From Bacillus licheniformis DSM 13 = ATCC 14580 (GTDB lineage Bacteria > Bacillota > Bacilli > Bacillales > Bacillaceae), in NCBI RefSeq assembly GCF_000011645.1, contig NC_006270.3:3990501-4054500 (forward strand): DNA of 64,000 nucleotides, in the 5' to 3' direction. Of this stretch, positions 1 through 9,311 are shown piece by piece (position 1 is the first letter of the stretch; each line of letters starts with the position of its first letter). The notes under the pieces are model-generated. The model did no database searches. It saw only the letters and a program-made list of their open reading frames with translations, and was not told the DNA's origin. A program made the translations under genes and the position numbers.

Positions 1-677
1 TGCGCTACATTATCAATCACCACCCGCGTTTTAAAGGACACGAGATTCCGGTTTGGCTCGACCGTGATTTCAAATTCAATATCGAAGGCGGAGATGAGCT
101 TGTCTTAAATGAAGAAACCGTTGCGATCGGGGTATCGGAACGGACAACGGCTCAGGCGATCGAGCGTCTTGTCCGGAACTTGTTTCAGCGGCAGAGCCGG
201 ATTCGCCGTGTACTGGCCGTCGAAATACCAAAGAGCAGAGCCTTTATGCATTTAGATACCGTCTTCACGATGGTTGACCGAGATCAATTCACGATCCATC
301 CCGCCATCCAGGGGCCTGAAGGAGACATGCGGATCTTCGTTCTTGAAAGAGGAAAAACGGCAGACGAGATTCATACAACTGAAGAACACAATTTGCCGGA
401 AGTGCTGAAGAGAACGCTCGGCCTTTCAGATGTCAACTTGATCTTCTGCGGCGGCGGAGACGAAATTGCTTCAGCCAGGGAGCAATGGAATGACGGCTCC
501 AATACACTCGCGATCGCTCCGGGGGTTGTCGTCACCTATGACCGGAATTACATTTCTAACGAATGTTTGAGAGAACAGGGCATTAAGGTAATCGAAATCC
601 CGAGCGGGGAGCTTTCAAGAGGACGCGGCGGCCCGCGCTGCATGAGCATGCCGCTCTACCGAGAAGATGTGAAATAA
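1..677 (+). CDS. arcA: Arginine deiminase (3' part, cut by window edge)
   Basis: Hydrolyses L-arginine to citrulline and ammonia, the first step of the anaerobic arginine deiminase pathway. The reading frame is open from base 3 to the TAA at 675-677, so about 224 C-terminal residues are visible and the start lies outside the window. Family motifs seen are EGGDELVLN, the MHLDTVFTM stretch carrying the catalytic His/Asp region, and the C-terminal [11 protein letters not shown], whose Cys is the thiol nucleophile of the family. The next gene, arcB, starts 28 bp downstream behind an AAGGAGAG ribosome binding site. This gives the order arcA-arcB-arcD-arcC-arcR known from B. licheniformis. The promoter and any ArgR/Crp sites lie to the left of the window. 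Confidence 0.96.
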
Positions 678-705
678 CCAACCTAAAGAAAAAGGAGAGA
701 GATCC

Positions 706-1713
706 ATGAACCAAACGATTAATTTAAAAGGCAGAAGCTACTTAGCTGAAAAAGATTTTTCAGAAGAAGAAATCCTCTATTTGCTCGATCTGGCCCAGAA
801 ACTAAAAGAAAAAAAAGCACAAGGCATCAGGCATCGCTATTTGGAAGGCAAAAACATCGCTTTGCTGTTTGAAAAGCCTTCTACAAGAACGCGCTGCGCT
901 TTTACGACAGCCTGTATCGACCTCGGTGCGCATCCCGAATATTTGGGCAAAGACGACATTCAGCTCGGCAAAAAAGAGTCGATCGAAGACACGGCCAAAG
1001 TTCTCGGCCGCATGTTCGACGGAATTGAATTCCGCGGATTTGAACACGAAAAAGTGATCTCACTGGCAGAGCATTCCGGTGTGCCGGTATGGAACGGGCT
1101 GACCGATTTATGGCATCCGACGCAGATGCTTGCGGACTTTATGACTGTGAAAGAACATACGGGACGCGTAAAAGGCGTCAAGCTCACCTATATCGGCGAC
1201 GGCCGGAACAATGTCGCCAACAGCCTGCTCATCGGCGGCGCAAAAGTCGGCATGGACGTAAGAATCTGTTCGCCTCAAGAGCTTTTCCCTGATCAGGACA
1301 TAGTTAAAATGGCGGAAGCGTTCGCTGAAGAATCCGGCGGAAAAATCACCGTTACAAGCGATACAGATAAAGCCGTGTCCGGAGCCGACGTTCTGTATAC
1401 GGACGTCTGGGTATCCATGGGGGAAGAAGACAAGTTTGCAGAAAGAATCAAACTGCTCAAGCCTTATCAAGTGAATATGGATCTCGTCAAGAAAACAGGC
1501 AACGACAACGTCATCTTCCTGCACTGTCTGCCTGCCTTCCACGACCTTCATACAACCTACGGACAAAATGTTTACGAACAGCACGGCCTTAAAGAAATGG
1601 AAGTGACGGACGAAGTGTTCCGCAGCAAACACTCTAAAGTGTTCGATGAAGCTGAAAACCGCATGCACACGATTAAAGCTGTCATGGCAGCGACGCTCGG
1701 CGATCTTGACTGA
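706..1713 (+). CDS. arcB: Catabolic ornithine carbamoyltransferase
   Basis: Converts citrulline and phosphate to ornithine and carbamoyl phosphate, step two of the arginine deiminase pathway. The 335-residue length is normal for the family. Visible motifs are the carbamoyl-phosphate loop STRTR (about residues 59-63), HPTQ (about 136-139) and HCLP (about 272), which binds ornithine with its Cys. The start ATG sits 7-8 bases after AAGGAGAGA. It lies between arcA and arcD. Operon membership marks it as the catabolic enzyme, since sequence alone separates catabolic from anabolic (ArgF) enzymes poorly. A 186-residue frame on the opposite strand inside the gene is a coding shadow. Confidence 0.96.
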   Translation: MNQTINLKGRSYLAEKDFSEEEILYLLDLAQKLKEKKAQGIRHRYLEGKNIALLFEKPSTRTRCAFTTACIDLGAHPEYLGKDDIQLGKKESIEDTAKVLGRMFDGIEFRGFEHEKVISLAEHSGVPVWNGLTDLWHPTQMLADFMTVKEHTGRVKGVKLTYIGDGRNNVANSLLIGGAKVGMDVRICSPQELFPDQDIVKMAEAFAEESGGKITVTSDTDKAVSGADVLYTDVWVSMGEEDKFAERIKLLKPYQVNMDLVKKTGNDNVIFLHCLPAFHDLHTTYGQNVYEQHGLKEMEVTDEVFRSKHSKVFDEAENRMHTIKAVMAATLGDLD

Positions 1714-1766
1714 CAGGAAAAGGGACTCATTCCCTTTTCCATTCTAAACCGAATGAGGTGACAAAA

Positions 1767-3173
1767 ATGGCGGAAGAAAAAAAACTTGGGCTGTTTGCGC
1801 TCATCGCGCTTGTCATCGGATCGATGATCGGCGGGGGCGCCTTCAACCTTGCAAGCGACATGGCTTCAGGGGCGGGGGCGGGAGCCATTTTAATCGGCTG
1901 GATCATCACCGGAGTCGGCATGATTGCCCTGGCATTCTCTTTCCAAAACTTGACGACGAAAAGGCCTGATTTAGACGGCGGTATTTTCACTTATGCCCGG
2001 GAAGGATTCGGCCATTTCATGGGCTTTAACAGCGGCTGGGGGTACTGGTTCGCAGCCCTTCTCGGCAATGTCGCATATGGAACGCTGCTGTTCAGCGCAA
2101 TCGGATATTTCATCCCTGCGTTTGGAGACGGACAAAACATCGCATCAATTATCGGTGCAAGCGTGATCCTCTGGTGCGTGCACTTTTTGATCCTCCGCGG
2201 TGTTCAGTCCGCTGCCATGATCAACTTAATTACGACCATTTCAAAACTTGTACCGATTTTCGCTTTCATTATCGCCATTATCTTTGTGTTTCATCTTGAT
2301 TTATTTACGAACGATTTCTGGGGAAAAGGGCTGTCGCTCGGTTCCATCGGAACACAGGTCAAGAGCACGATGCTGGTGACCGTCTGGGTGTTTACCGGAA
2401 TTGAAGGGGCCGTCTTATTTTCAAGCCGGGCCAAGAAATCAAGCGATGTTGGCAAAGCTACTGTCATCGGCTTGATCAGCGTACTCGTGATTTACGTCAT
2501 GATTACGATGCTGTCGCTCGGCGTCATGAATCAGCAAAACTTGGCCGAGCTTCCGAATCCTTCAATGGCCGCGATCATGGAGCATATCGTCGGCAAATGG
2601 GGAGCCGTGCTCATCAACCTGGGATTGATCATTTCCGTATTGGGCGCCTGGCTGGCCTGGACATTATTCGCGGGCGAACTCCCGCTGATCGCGGCACGCG
2701 AAGGGGTCTTCCCGAAATGGTTCGGCAAAGAAAATAAAAACGGTGCGCCGACAAATGCGCTGACTTTGACAAACGCCATTATCCAGCTGTTTTTGCTGAC
2801 GTTTCTCATTTCAGATGCGGCCTACCAGTTTGCATTTTCCTTGGCTTCCTCGGCCATCTTGATCCCGTATCTGTTTTCCGGGCTTTATCAGCTTAAATAC
2901 AGCTGGCTGCACAAAGAGCCTAACCGGGGCAAAAATCTCATCATCGGCATCATCGCAAGCATATACGGCGTCTGGCTCGTATATGCCGCGGGACTTGATT
3001 ACCTGCTTTTGACCATGATTTTATACGCTCCCGGCATTCTCGTATTCCGGGCTGTGCGCAAAGGAAAAGAAGGCCCAGTCTTCAATAAAGCCGAGCTTTT
3101 GATTGCCGCCCTGATTCTTGTATTGGCCGTGATCGCCGTGATCAGACTGGCTTCGGGAAGCATTTCAATTTAA
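1767..3173 (+). CDS. arcD: Arginine/ornithine antiporter
   Basis: Membrane exchanger of the APC superfamily that imports arginine while exporting ornithine, at no energy cost to the pathway. The product is about 468 residues with some twelve hydrophobic segments. It begins with the glycine-rich first helix of the APA family (ALVIGSMIGGGAFNL). The ATG at 1767 is preferred because GAGGTG ends six bases upstream; a GTG at 1758 lies inside that ribosome binding site. The gene follows arcB after about 50 bp. The bases between them (about 1715-1745) can fold as GGAAAAGGGAC/ATTCCCTTTTCC, perhaps an attenuating or processing hairpin. Carbamate kinase follows 21 bp later. Confidence 0.94.
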   Translation: MAEEKKLGLFALIALVIGSMIGGGAFNLASDMASGAGAGAILIGWIITGVGMIALAFSFQNLTTKRPDLDGGIFTYAREGFGHFMGFNSGWGYWFAALLGNVAYGTLLFSAIGYFIPAFGDGQNIASIIGASVILWCVHFLILRGVQSAAMINLITTISKLVPIFAFIIAIIFVFHLDLFTNDFWGKGLSLGSIGTQVKSTMLVTVWVFTGIEGAVLFSSRAKKSSDVGKATVIGLISVLVIYVMITMLSLGVMNQQNLAELPNPSMAAIMEHIVGKWGAVLINLGLIISVLGAWLAWTLFAGELPLIAAREGVFPKWFGKENKNGAPTNALTLTNAIIQLFLLTFLISDAAYQFAFSLASSAILIPYLFSGLYQLKYSWLHKEPNRGKNLIIGIIASIYGVWLVYAAGLDYLLLTMILYAPGILVFRAVRKGKEGPVFNKAELLIAALILVLAVIAVIRLASGSISI

Positions 3174-3194
3174 CAAAACAGAGGTGATTATTAA

Positions 3195-4145
3195 ATGAAA
3201 AAAAGAAAAATTGTCGTCGCACTTGGCGGTAATGCCATTCAAACCGGAGATGCCAGCGCAGAAGCGCAAAAGCGCGCGCTTGAAGAAACCGCCATGTATT
3301 TGGCGGATATGATCGACAGCGGCGCTGAATTAATCATCACGCACGGAAACGGCCCGCAGGTCGGAAACCTGATGATCCAGCAAAAGGAGGCGGATTCTCC
3401 GAAAACGCCGGCCATGCCGCTTGAAACCTGTGTTTCGATGACCCAGGGAATGATCGGCTATTGGCTGCAAAATGCCCTTGACCGGGCGCTTCACGCAAAA
3501 GGGAAAGGCGGACATGCGGCAACCGTCATCACCCGCGTCGCCGTTCGAAGCGATGATGAAGCGTTCCGCAACCCGACAAAGCCGATCGGTCCATTTTACA
3601 GCGAAGAAGAAGCGAAAGAACTGATGAACAGCCGAAACGGCGGCCTCGTTTTTAAAGAAGATGCCGGAAGAGGCTGGCGCCGCGTCGTACCGTCTCCGGC
3701 CCCGGTATCGATTCTTGAACACGATGTTATCAATGATCTTGTCGAACACGGACATATCGTCATTGCAGCCGGCGGCGGAGGCGTTCCCGTCATCGAAAAC
3801 GGCGATGCCGTCTCCGGTATTGACGCCGTCATCGACAAAGACTTTGCAGCCTGCAAACTGGCGGAGCTTGTGCAGGCTGACGAACTGGTCATTCTAACAG
3901 GTGTCGACTATGTTGCCGTCGATTATTTAAAGCCGACAGAACGTGCGCTGAAACGCGTCACCACCGAAGAACTGAAAGGTTATATAAAAGAAAAGCAATT
4001 TGCAGAAGGAAGCATGCTGCCAAAAGTCAAAGCAGCCATTCAGTTTGCTGAAGCTAAAAAAGGCAACAAAACGGTCATCACATCCCTGAAATTAGCCAAA
4101 GACGCTCTCCAAGGAAATGCCGGCACGATTGTCGTCCAAGCCTAA
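3195..4145 (+). CDS. arcC: Carbamate kinase
   Basis: Transfers phosphate from carbamoyl phosphate to ADP, yielding ATP, CO2 and ammonia; this is the energy-yielding last step of the arginine deiminase pathway. The product has 316 residues and belongs to the amino acid kinase family. It shows the N-terminal VVALGGNAI loop, THGNGPQVG, the central [10 protein letters not shown] and AVIDKD segments, and [18 protein letters not shown] precedes the ATG. The order arcD-arcC matches the described B. licheniformis arcABDC cluster. About 110 bp separate it from arcR. Confidence 0.96.
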
Positions 4146-4254
4146 ATGCAAAAGGAAGGGCTCAGGGAGGGTTCTTCCTTTTGCCAATCGTCAAAAACAA
4201 GTAAAATTTAAAGTATATAGCCGCAACATAAGAAAATCGATAAGGGTGGTCCAT

Positions 4255-4932
4255 ATGAAGAACAAAGACATCGTACATCAGCTGAAAAAGTTTCCTCTTC
4301 TCGCTTCCCTGAATAAAAGAGATCTGGAAGATATGAAACAGTTTATCTATTGGCGCTCTTACCATAAAGGCCAGATATTATTTATGGAAGACGACCCCCG
4401 GGAACGAATGTACCTTCTTCTCGACGGCTTTATCAAACTCGAAAAATCAAACGAAGCCGGATCCATGTTTTATACCGACTATGTACGTCCTCATACCCTC
4501 TTTCCATTTGGAGGCTTGTTTCGGGATGAGCATTATCACTATGCCGCCGAAGCCTTAACAGATATTGAACTCTACTATATACCCATGAACATCTTCGAAG
4601 ATCTCGTCCGGGACAACAAAAACCTGCTTTACGATATTCTCAATCATTTATCAGACATCCTTGCCCTTCACGAGGAAAGGCTGAAGCGCATCACACTCTC
4701 CCATGCCCACGACAGGGTTACACAAGCCATTTATTATTTAACCGAAAGCCTCGGTCAAAAAGAAAGCAACTCAACCGTCATCAACTGTCCGATCACCGCT
4801 GCCGAAATCGCCAAAATCTCGGGGACATCCCGCGAAACCGTCAGCGCCGTCCTGAAAAAGCTCCGCTGCGAAGGCGTTATCAGTCAAATGAACAAGCAGA
4901 TCATGATCAATCGGCCGGAATATTTTATGTAG
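4255..4932 (+). CDS. arcR: Crp/Fnr-family regulator of the arginine deiminase operon
   Basis: Transcription activator of the Crp/Fnr family; in B. licheniformis ArcR is known as an activator of the arc operon under anaerobiosis together with ArgR. The ATG at 4255 is chosen because GGGTGG precedes it and the protein then has the family length (225 residues). Upstream in-frame starts would only add sequence antisense to the intergenic region. An N-terminal cyclic-nucleotide-binding-like barrel (about residues 10-120, with GQILFMEDD and PFGGLF) is followed by a dimer helix and a C-terminal helix-turn-helix around 180-205 (TAAEIAKISGTSRETVS). No N-terminal Cys cluster of the Fnr iron-sulfur type is present, so it does not sense oxygen the way Fnr does. 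Confidence 0.93.
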   Translation: MKNKDIVHQLKKFPLLASLNKRDLEDMKQFIYWRSYHKGQILFMEDDPRERMYLLLDGFIKLEKSNEAGSMFYTDYVRPHTLFPFGGLFRDEHYHYAAEALTDIELYYIPMNIFEDLVRDNKNLLYDILNHLSDILALHEERLKRITLSHAHDRVTQAIYYLTESLGQKESNSTVINCPITAAEIAKISGTSRETVSAVLKKLRCEGVISQMNKQIMINRPEYFM

Positions 4933-4944
4933 GCATATATGAGA

Positions 4945-4990
4945 AATCATCCCGGCGACAAGCGGGATGATTCCCCGCCGTTTTTATTTA
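4945..4990. terminator. Hairpin between convergent arcR and GH1 gene
   Basis: A 10-bp perfect stem (AATCATCCCG / CGGGATGATT, 4945-4954 and 4963-4972) with an 8-base loop is followed on the plus strand by CCCCGCCG and then TTTTTATTTA. It fits a terminator for the arc operon and lies just past the convergent GH1 gene. Confidence 0.75.
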
Positions 4991-6420
4991 TACCGGAATT
5001 CCTCTGTTTCAAACCGTCTGTTTTTGATGATATCCCGATAAAAGCAAGCCGATTTTTTCAGCGCCCTGCTGCGGTTGTTCTCCAATCGAATCTCGACAAG
5101 GCCGTAGCGGTTTTTAAAGGCGTTCATCGGAGAGACGTTGTCCGTGAATGCCCAAAGCATATATCCTTTGCAGTTTGCGCCGTCGGCGATCCCTTTCATC
5201 GCCTCTCGCAAATGGGCTGAAATAAAATCGATTCTGTAGTCGTCCTGAATGACCCCCTCTTCATTTTTAAAACGCTCTTCATGTTCGACGCCCATGCCGT
5301 TTTCAGCAATCAGCCATTCGATATTTCCATACTCATATTTAAGTCTCATAGCCATATCGTACACAATGCGCGGGCAGATCTCCCAGCCTCTGAACGGATT
5401 CATCTTTCTGCCTGGCAGCTCAAAGGGCTCATAGTAATAAGCAGGATGAAAAGGCGTCGATTCATTCCATTGCCTTGAAGGCGCTTGAACTCTCTTCGGA
5501 TAATACAGGTTCACACCGACAAAATCGACCGTATTCCGCTTGATGACGGAAAGCTCTTCTTCATCATGGTCAAAAAGGATGTCGTGTTTGGCCATGAGCT
5601 CCATCAATTCATCGGGATAGACGCCTTTTATGCTCGGATCTAAAAAAACCCTGTTAAAAAACAAATCATAAACTTGGGCCGCTTTCTGATCATGGGGCGC
5701 GCTTGACCTCGCATACGCGACCTCAGGATTTAAGATGACGCCGATTTTTGCGCCTTCTCTAAAACTGGGCTTCCTTTTCCGGAAAATTGCCACGGCCTTT
5801 GCTGTCGCCAGTGCTTTATGGTAGTTCCACTGCATCCATTTTTTCGTGTTCTGCTCGTACGGATAGCGAAGTGCGTCAAGGTAGATCCGTGTTTGCGGCA
5901 CGATCGGTTCATTAAAGGTAAACCAGTATTTCACCCTGTCCCCATACCGTTCAAACGCTTTTTCTGCATAAGCCGCAAATAAGCCAACCACGTGTTTTGA
6001 TCCCCATCCGCCATACTGTTCCAGCAGGACAGTCGGGATTTCGTAGTGCTCAAGACAAAGCATCGGTTCTACTCCGCATCTCTTCAGCTCATCGATGACG
6101 TCATCAATGTAGCCTGCATACACCTCGTCAACTTCGGCGGTTTCATAATCCAAAAGAAACCGCGACCAGTTAATGGATGTCCGGTAGTGGGTTAGCCCGA
6201 TGTCTTTCATATATTGAATATCTTCTTTGTAGCGGTTATAAAAATCGGTTGCCACAGCCGGTCCGTATCCGTCATGCCATACATCAGGATCATTTTTGTA
6301 CCACATATCCAAATAGGAATCCTGTGTCGGCCGCTTCCCGTCCCACCCCTCTGTCTGCCACGCCGACGCTGCTGCGCCGAGAATAAAATCGTCGGGAATC
6401 TTCCACGTTTGTCTGGCCAT
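4984..6420 (-). CDS. GH1 (6-phospho-)beta-glucosidase
   Basis: Family 1 glycoside hydrolase of about 478 residues, probably hydrolysing a phosphorylated beta-glucoside or mannoside delivered by the EIIC encoded just upstream. The acid/base Glu is in TFNEP and the nucleophile Glu in IAENG. Near the C-terminus AFKNRYG matches the segment that binds the sugar phosphate in 6-phospho-glycosidases. The ATG at 6420 has AAAGG ten bases upstream. An in-frame GTG at 6429 would lie too close to it. The EIIC gene ends 22 bp upstream, so the two form one minus-strand operon. The sequence seems closer to GmuD-like enzymes than to the BglH-type proteins at 38.3 and 57.2 kb, but the substrate cannot be read from sequence. 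Confidence 0.88.
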   Translation of the reverse strand: MARQTWKIPDDFILGAAASAWQTEGWDGKRPTQDSYLDMWYKNDPDVWHDGYGPAVATDFYNRYKEDIQYMKDIGLTHYRTSINWSRFLLDYETAEVDEVYAGYIDDVIDELKRCGVEPMLCLEHYEIPTVLLEQYGGWGSKHVVGLFAAYAEKAFERYGDRVKYWFTFNEPIVPQTRIYLDALRYPYEQNTKKWMQWNYHKALATAKAVAIFRKRKPSFREGAKIGVILNPEVAYARSSAPHDQKAAQVYDLFFNRVFLDPSIKGVYPDELMELMAKHDILFDHDEEELSVIKRNTVDFVGVNLYYPKRVQAPSRQWNESTPFHPAYYYEPFELPGRKMNPFRGWEICPRIVYDMAMRLKYEYGNIEWLIAENGMGVEHEERFKNEEGVIQDDYRIDFISAHLREAMKGIADGANCKGYMLWAFTDNVSPMNAFKNRYGLVEIRLENNRSRALKKSACFYRDIIKNRRFETEEFRYK

Positions 6421-6442
6421 CTCATTCACACCTTTCTTTGCT

Positions 6443-7762
6443 TTACATAGACACATTTTTTTCAGAACTAATCGTAAAGGTCCGATTCAATAAAATAACA
6501 AACGGAAGATAAATAAGGACGGAGACGATGATGCATACGATTTGTGTGACGACGGCACCGAGGCTTCCTCCTGTTGACAGCCAGGCATTGATAATCGGCG
6601 GTGTCGTCCACGGCACCATGACAACGGCTTTTCCGGCAAAGCCCGCCGCTGTCGCGATGTAACCGATCGCACCCGTCACAAGCGGCGTCACAATAAATGG
6701 AATCGCCATTAACGGATTCAGCATGACGGGAACCCCAAAGATGACCGGTTCATTGATATTGAAGATGCCGGGACCAAACGAAATCTTTGTAATGCTGCGC
6801 AAATCCTCCCGTTTCCCCGCGATAAACATCGCGATCAACAGACCGATTGTGACGCCGGATCCGCCGATGCTCATGTACACATCCCAAAACGGCATCGTAA
6901 TGATATTCGGAATCGATTCGCCGGCTGCGTATGCATTCATATTGACGGTAATCGAAGCGAGCAGCAAAGGCTCCCTGATCGGCTTCACCATCTGGTTTCC
7001 ATGTATGCCGATCACCCAGAAAAACTGTGCGACAAACACCAGCAAGAGAATGCCGGGAAGACCTTGAATCGCGCCCTCAAGCGGCTTTTGCACGACATTG
7101 TACACGGCTTCATGAAGATATACCCCCGTCAGCCGATGAAACGCAAATCCGAAGCTGGCGATGATCGTGACGGTAATAATCGAAGGAAATAAAGTGCCGA
7201 ATGATACAGAGACATTTGCCGGCACGCTGTCCGGCATTTTAATCTTGAGCCGGTCCATGCTTGACAGCTTGCTGAAGATTTCAACAGACACAATCGAAAT
7301 AAACATCCCCAAAAACAGCGACTTCGGATCCGTAAATTCCTTGGCCAGCACGTTAACCACTTCCTGCATCGAACCGTTCACTTCCAACAGCACCGCCGAT
7401 GGAATGACAGAGATATAGGACATGAGCGCCATCAAGCCGGGAAAAAACGATTCATGCCCATTCAGCTTCCCGAGCTCAATCCCGATCAAAAACACCGCGC
7501 CGATCGTAATAAAGTTCAGCGTCGCATAATTGATTGACGCCATAATCGGCTCAAGCGCAGACAAGAACCGAAAAGGCCTGAAAACCGCAAGTCCCGTCTC
7601 GGGGCTCATCACCATATTCTGCATCAAAACCGCAAACGCCCCGGCAATGATGACCGGCATCAGTGTGACAAACGCCGACTTAATGACCATGATATATTTG
7701 AAACTTGTAATTTTAAAAGCGACCCGCTCAAACATCTCAGTCACCTTCGCCATCCTGCTCAT
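6443..7762 (-). CDS. PTS EIIC, lactose/cellobiose (lichenan) family
   Basis: Membrane permease domain of a phosphotransferase system, 439 residues with about ten hydrophobic segments. It carries the conserved HGNQMVKP segment and the FNINEPVIFG substrate-binding loop typical of CelB/LicC-type EIIC. The ATG at 7762 follows GGGGGAG. No EIIA or EIIB gene is adjacent, so phosphate must come from components encoded elsewhere, such as the lichenan (lic) PTS. A cre lies 43 bp upstream. The downstream GH1 enzyme is the likely consumer of the phosphorylated sugar. B. subtilis YwbA and GmuC are the closest type of protein I can name from memory. Confidence 0.88.
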   Translation of the reverse strand: MSRMAKVTEMFERVAFKITSFKYIMVIKSAFVTLMPVIIAGAFAVLMQNMVMSPETGLAVFRPFRFLSALEPIMASINYATLNFITIGAVFLIGIELGKLNGHESFFPGLMALMSYISVIPSAVLLEVNGSMQEVVNVLAKEFTDPKSLFLGMFISIVSVEIFSKLSSMDRLKIKMPDSVPANVSVSFGTLFPSIITVTIIASFGFAFHRLTGVYLHEAVYNVVQKPLEGAIQGLPGILLLVFVAQFFWVIGIHGNQMVKPIREPLLLASITVNMNAYAAGESIPNIITMPFWDVYMSIGGSGVTIGLLIAMFIAGKREDLRSITKISFGPGIFNINEPVIFGVPVMLNPLMAIPFIVTPLVTGAIGYIATAAGFAGKAVVMVPWTTPPIINAWLSTGGSLGAVVTQIVCIIVSVLIYLPFVILLNRTFTISSEKNVSM

Positions 7763-7804
7763 TTACTCTCCCCCTTTTTTTGGTGGTTTGCTTTTACTTT
7801 ATAA

Positions 7805-7818
7805 TGAAAACGCTTTCT
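7805..7818. promoter_or_regulatory. CcpA cre site upstream of EIIC-GH1 operon
   Basis: TGAAAACGCTTTCT matches the cre consensus TGWAANCGNTNWCA at 13 of 14 positions (last base T instead of A). On the minus strand it lies just upstream of TATAAAGT, a possible -10. Glucose repression of the EIIC-GH1 operon is inferred. Confidence 0.75.
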
Positions 7819-7884
7819 TTTCGGTGCATATTTTTTCCTTTGGGAGAGGAAATTTTTCAGGTTGGACGGCCAGCAAAGCAGACA

Positions 7885-7911
7885 ACCCGCCGTTTCACTG
7901 AAACAGCGGGT
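7885..7911. terminator. Hairpin downstream of anti-sigma gene
   Basis: A 12-bp inverted repeat with one mismatch and a 3-base loop (7885-7896 / 7900-7911, core ACCCGC...GCGGGT) lies 9 bp beyond the stop of the DUF4179 gene. The following U-run is poor, so termination strength is uncertain. Confidence 0.5.
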
Positions 7912-7919
7912 CATATATT

Positions 7920-9311
7920 TTACTGTGGCAACTGCACTTTGATCGGCTTAAACGGTGTAGAATAAAATGCGCTTAAATAACCAAATTCGACATCAAGCGA
8001 ATATCGGTCAAGGCTGAAGTTTTTCGCTCCAAATTCACCATCTAACGTAAAGTCTGATCGGAATCGGAGCTTTTTAGGATCAAGCACTTTTGTAAAATTA
8101 CCTTTTACGCTGTGTCCCATCGGCGCTTCGTCAATGCTTTTATAAGCAGAATCAACCAGTGACATCGTTTCTAAAAAGTTTTGCATGCTGTCAATATCAA
8201 TCTTAGATTGATCGACATGTTTCAGATGATAGTCGACAGACAATTTACTTCCGTTTTGTTTCACCTGATCAACGGCAATCTGGAAGTCATGACGGTCAGC
8301 GCTCAGCGCGGCGGGCGTTTTTGTGAGAGGCAGCGTCTTTTCGGAATCGCCCATACTGCTGCTCGCCTCAATCTTGAGGTGTTTTGTTCCTTTATTCACT
8401 TTTCCAAGGATCAGCCTTTCTTCGTGACGAACCTTGTTTCCGTTCTTTGTACTGTCCGTCGTCCACTGCCCGCCACTCAAATAAGGAATTTCATTTCCTT
8501 TATCATCGGTCACTTTTATAACCGATGTACGATCGTTCGGATGTTCCTCTGAATTGGATACTTCATAGTCGATGACAGTCGATTCTTTTCCGAGAATTAC
8601 CGTTTTTACGGCGAGCTTATGGCCATCCGCCGATTGTGTATTGTTTTTGGTTATGTGGAGCGTTTTATACGGCAGTTTATCAACCGGAATGTCGAACTTC
8701 CATTTCCCTCTGATTCCGTTAATATTTGTGATCGTAACCGGGAGTGTCAGTTTATCGGGAATATGTTTGTCTGGATAGCCTACTTGAATGTAGCCGGTAT
8801 AGCCGTCCTCTGTTTTCTTCAAGTCTCCTTGAGAAGCGATAGCCCATTTGCGCTCGCCATTAAATAATGTGAAATGAATCATTCTCGCTCCATCATCTAA
8901 ATCTTTTCTTGTATCGCTTTTCACCTTAAACGTCATACCGATGATTCCGCCGTCAAAATAAACGCTTGTAGCTGTCACGTCTATGTTGTTGCTGGACGCT
9001 TTCTCGTTCAGTTCAGTGACAAGCTGGCCCGCCACCAAGTTTTGGCCGACATAGTCATGGAATTGTTGATACGCTTTTCCAATCAGCGGGACGTCAGCCA
9101 ACACGCTTTGCATCGCTGGGGAAACGAAGCCGCTACCGAGAAGGAGCACGGCGGCCGCGCTCGAAACAAAAACAGTCCTTTTCACGGCGCGCTTCGGCCG
9201 AAACGTTTTTTCCCGCTTGGCCCGCTTGATGCCTTTATCAATCGATTCGCGGATTTCTTTTGTAGGGACATCGATCTTGTTTACTTCGTTTTTGAACCGT
9301 TGTTTGTCCAT
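7920..9311 (-). CDS. DUF4179 membrane anti-sigma factor
   Basis: Probable negative regulator of the ECF sigma factor encoded immediately upstream, with which it overlaps by 31 bp. The 463-residue protein has a short cytoplasmic N-terminus with the typical DVPTKEIRESIDKGIKRA motif. A single membrane segment follows at about residues 48-68, then a large extracytoplasmic DUF4179 region beginning near VLADVPLIGKAYQQF. GGGGGAG stands 7 bases before the ATG at 9311. The topology implies sensing outside the membrane and release of sigma inside, probably by regulated proteolysis; that mechanism is inferred from the family. The inducing signal is unknown. Confidence 0.85.
   Translation of the reverse strand: MDKQRFKNEVNKIDVPTKEIRESIDKGIKRAKREKTFRPKRAVKRTVFVSSAAAVLLLGSGFVSPAMQSVLADVPLIGKAYQQFHDYVGQNLVAGQLVTELNEKASSNNIDVTATSVYFDGGIIGMTFKVKSDTRKDLDDGARMIHFTLFNGERKWAIASQGDLKKTEDGYTGYIQVGYPDKHIPDKLTLPVTITNINGIRGKWKFDIPVDKLPYKTLHITKNNTQSADGHKLAVKTVILGKESTVIDYEVSNSEEHPNDRTSVIKVTDDKGNEIPYLSGGQWTTDSTKNGNKVRHEERLILGKVNKGTKHLKIEASSSMGDSEKTLPLTKTPAALSADRHDFQIAVDQVKQNGSKLSVDYHLKHVDQSKIDIDSMQNFLETMSLVDSAYKSIDEAPMGHSVKGNFTKVLDPKKLRFRSDFTLDGEFGAKNFSLDRYSLDVEFGYLSAFYSTPFKPIKVQLPQ

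Noticed and set aside
1108..1668. Long open frame on the minus strand inside arcB
   Set aside because: It lies fully antisense to arcB, which has all family motifs; no ribosome binding site; a codon-bias shadow.
4117..4254. Longer N-terminus for ArcR
   Set aside because: The extension overlaps the arcC end and the untranslated gap; the ATG at 4255 has a ribosome binding site and gives the family length.
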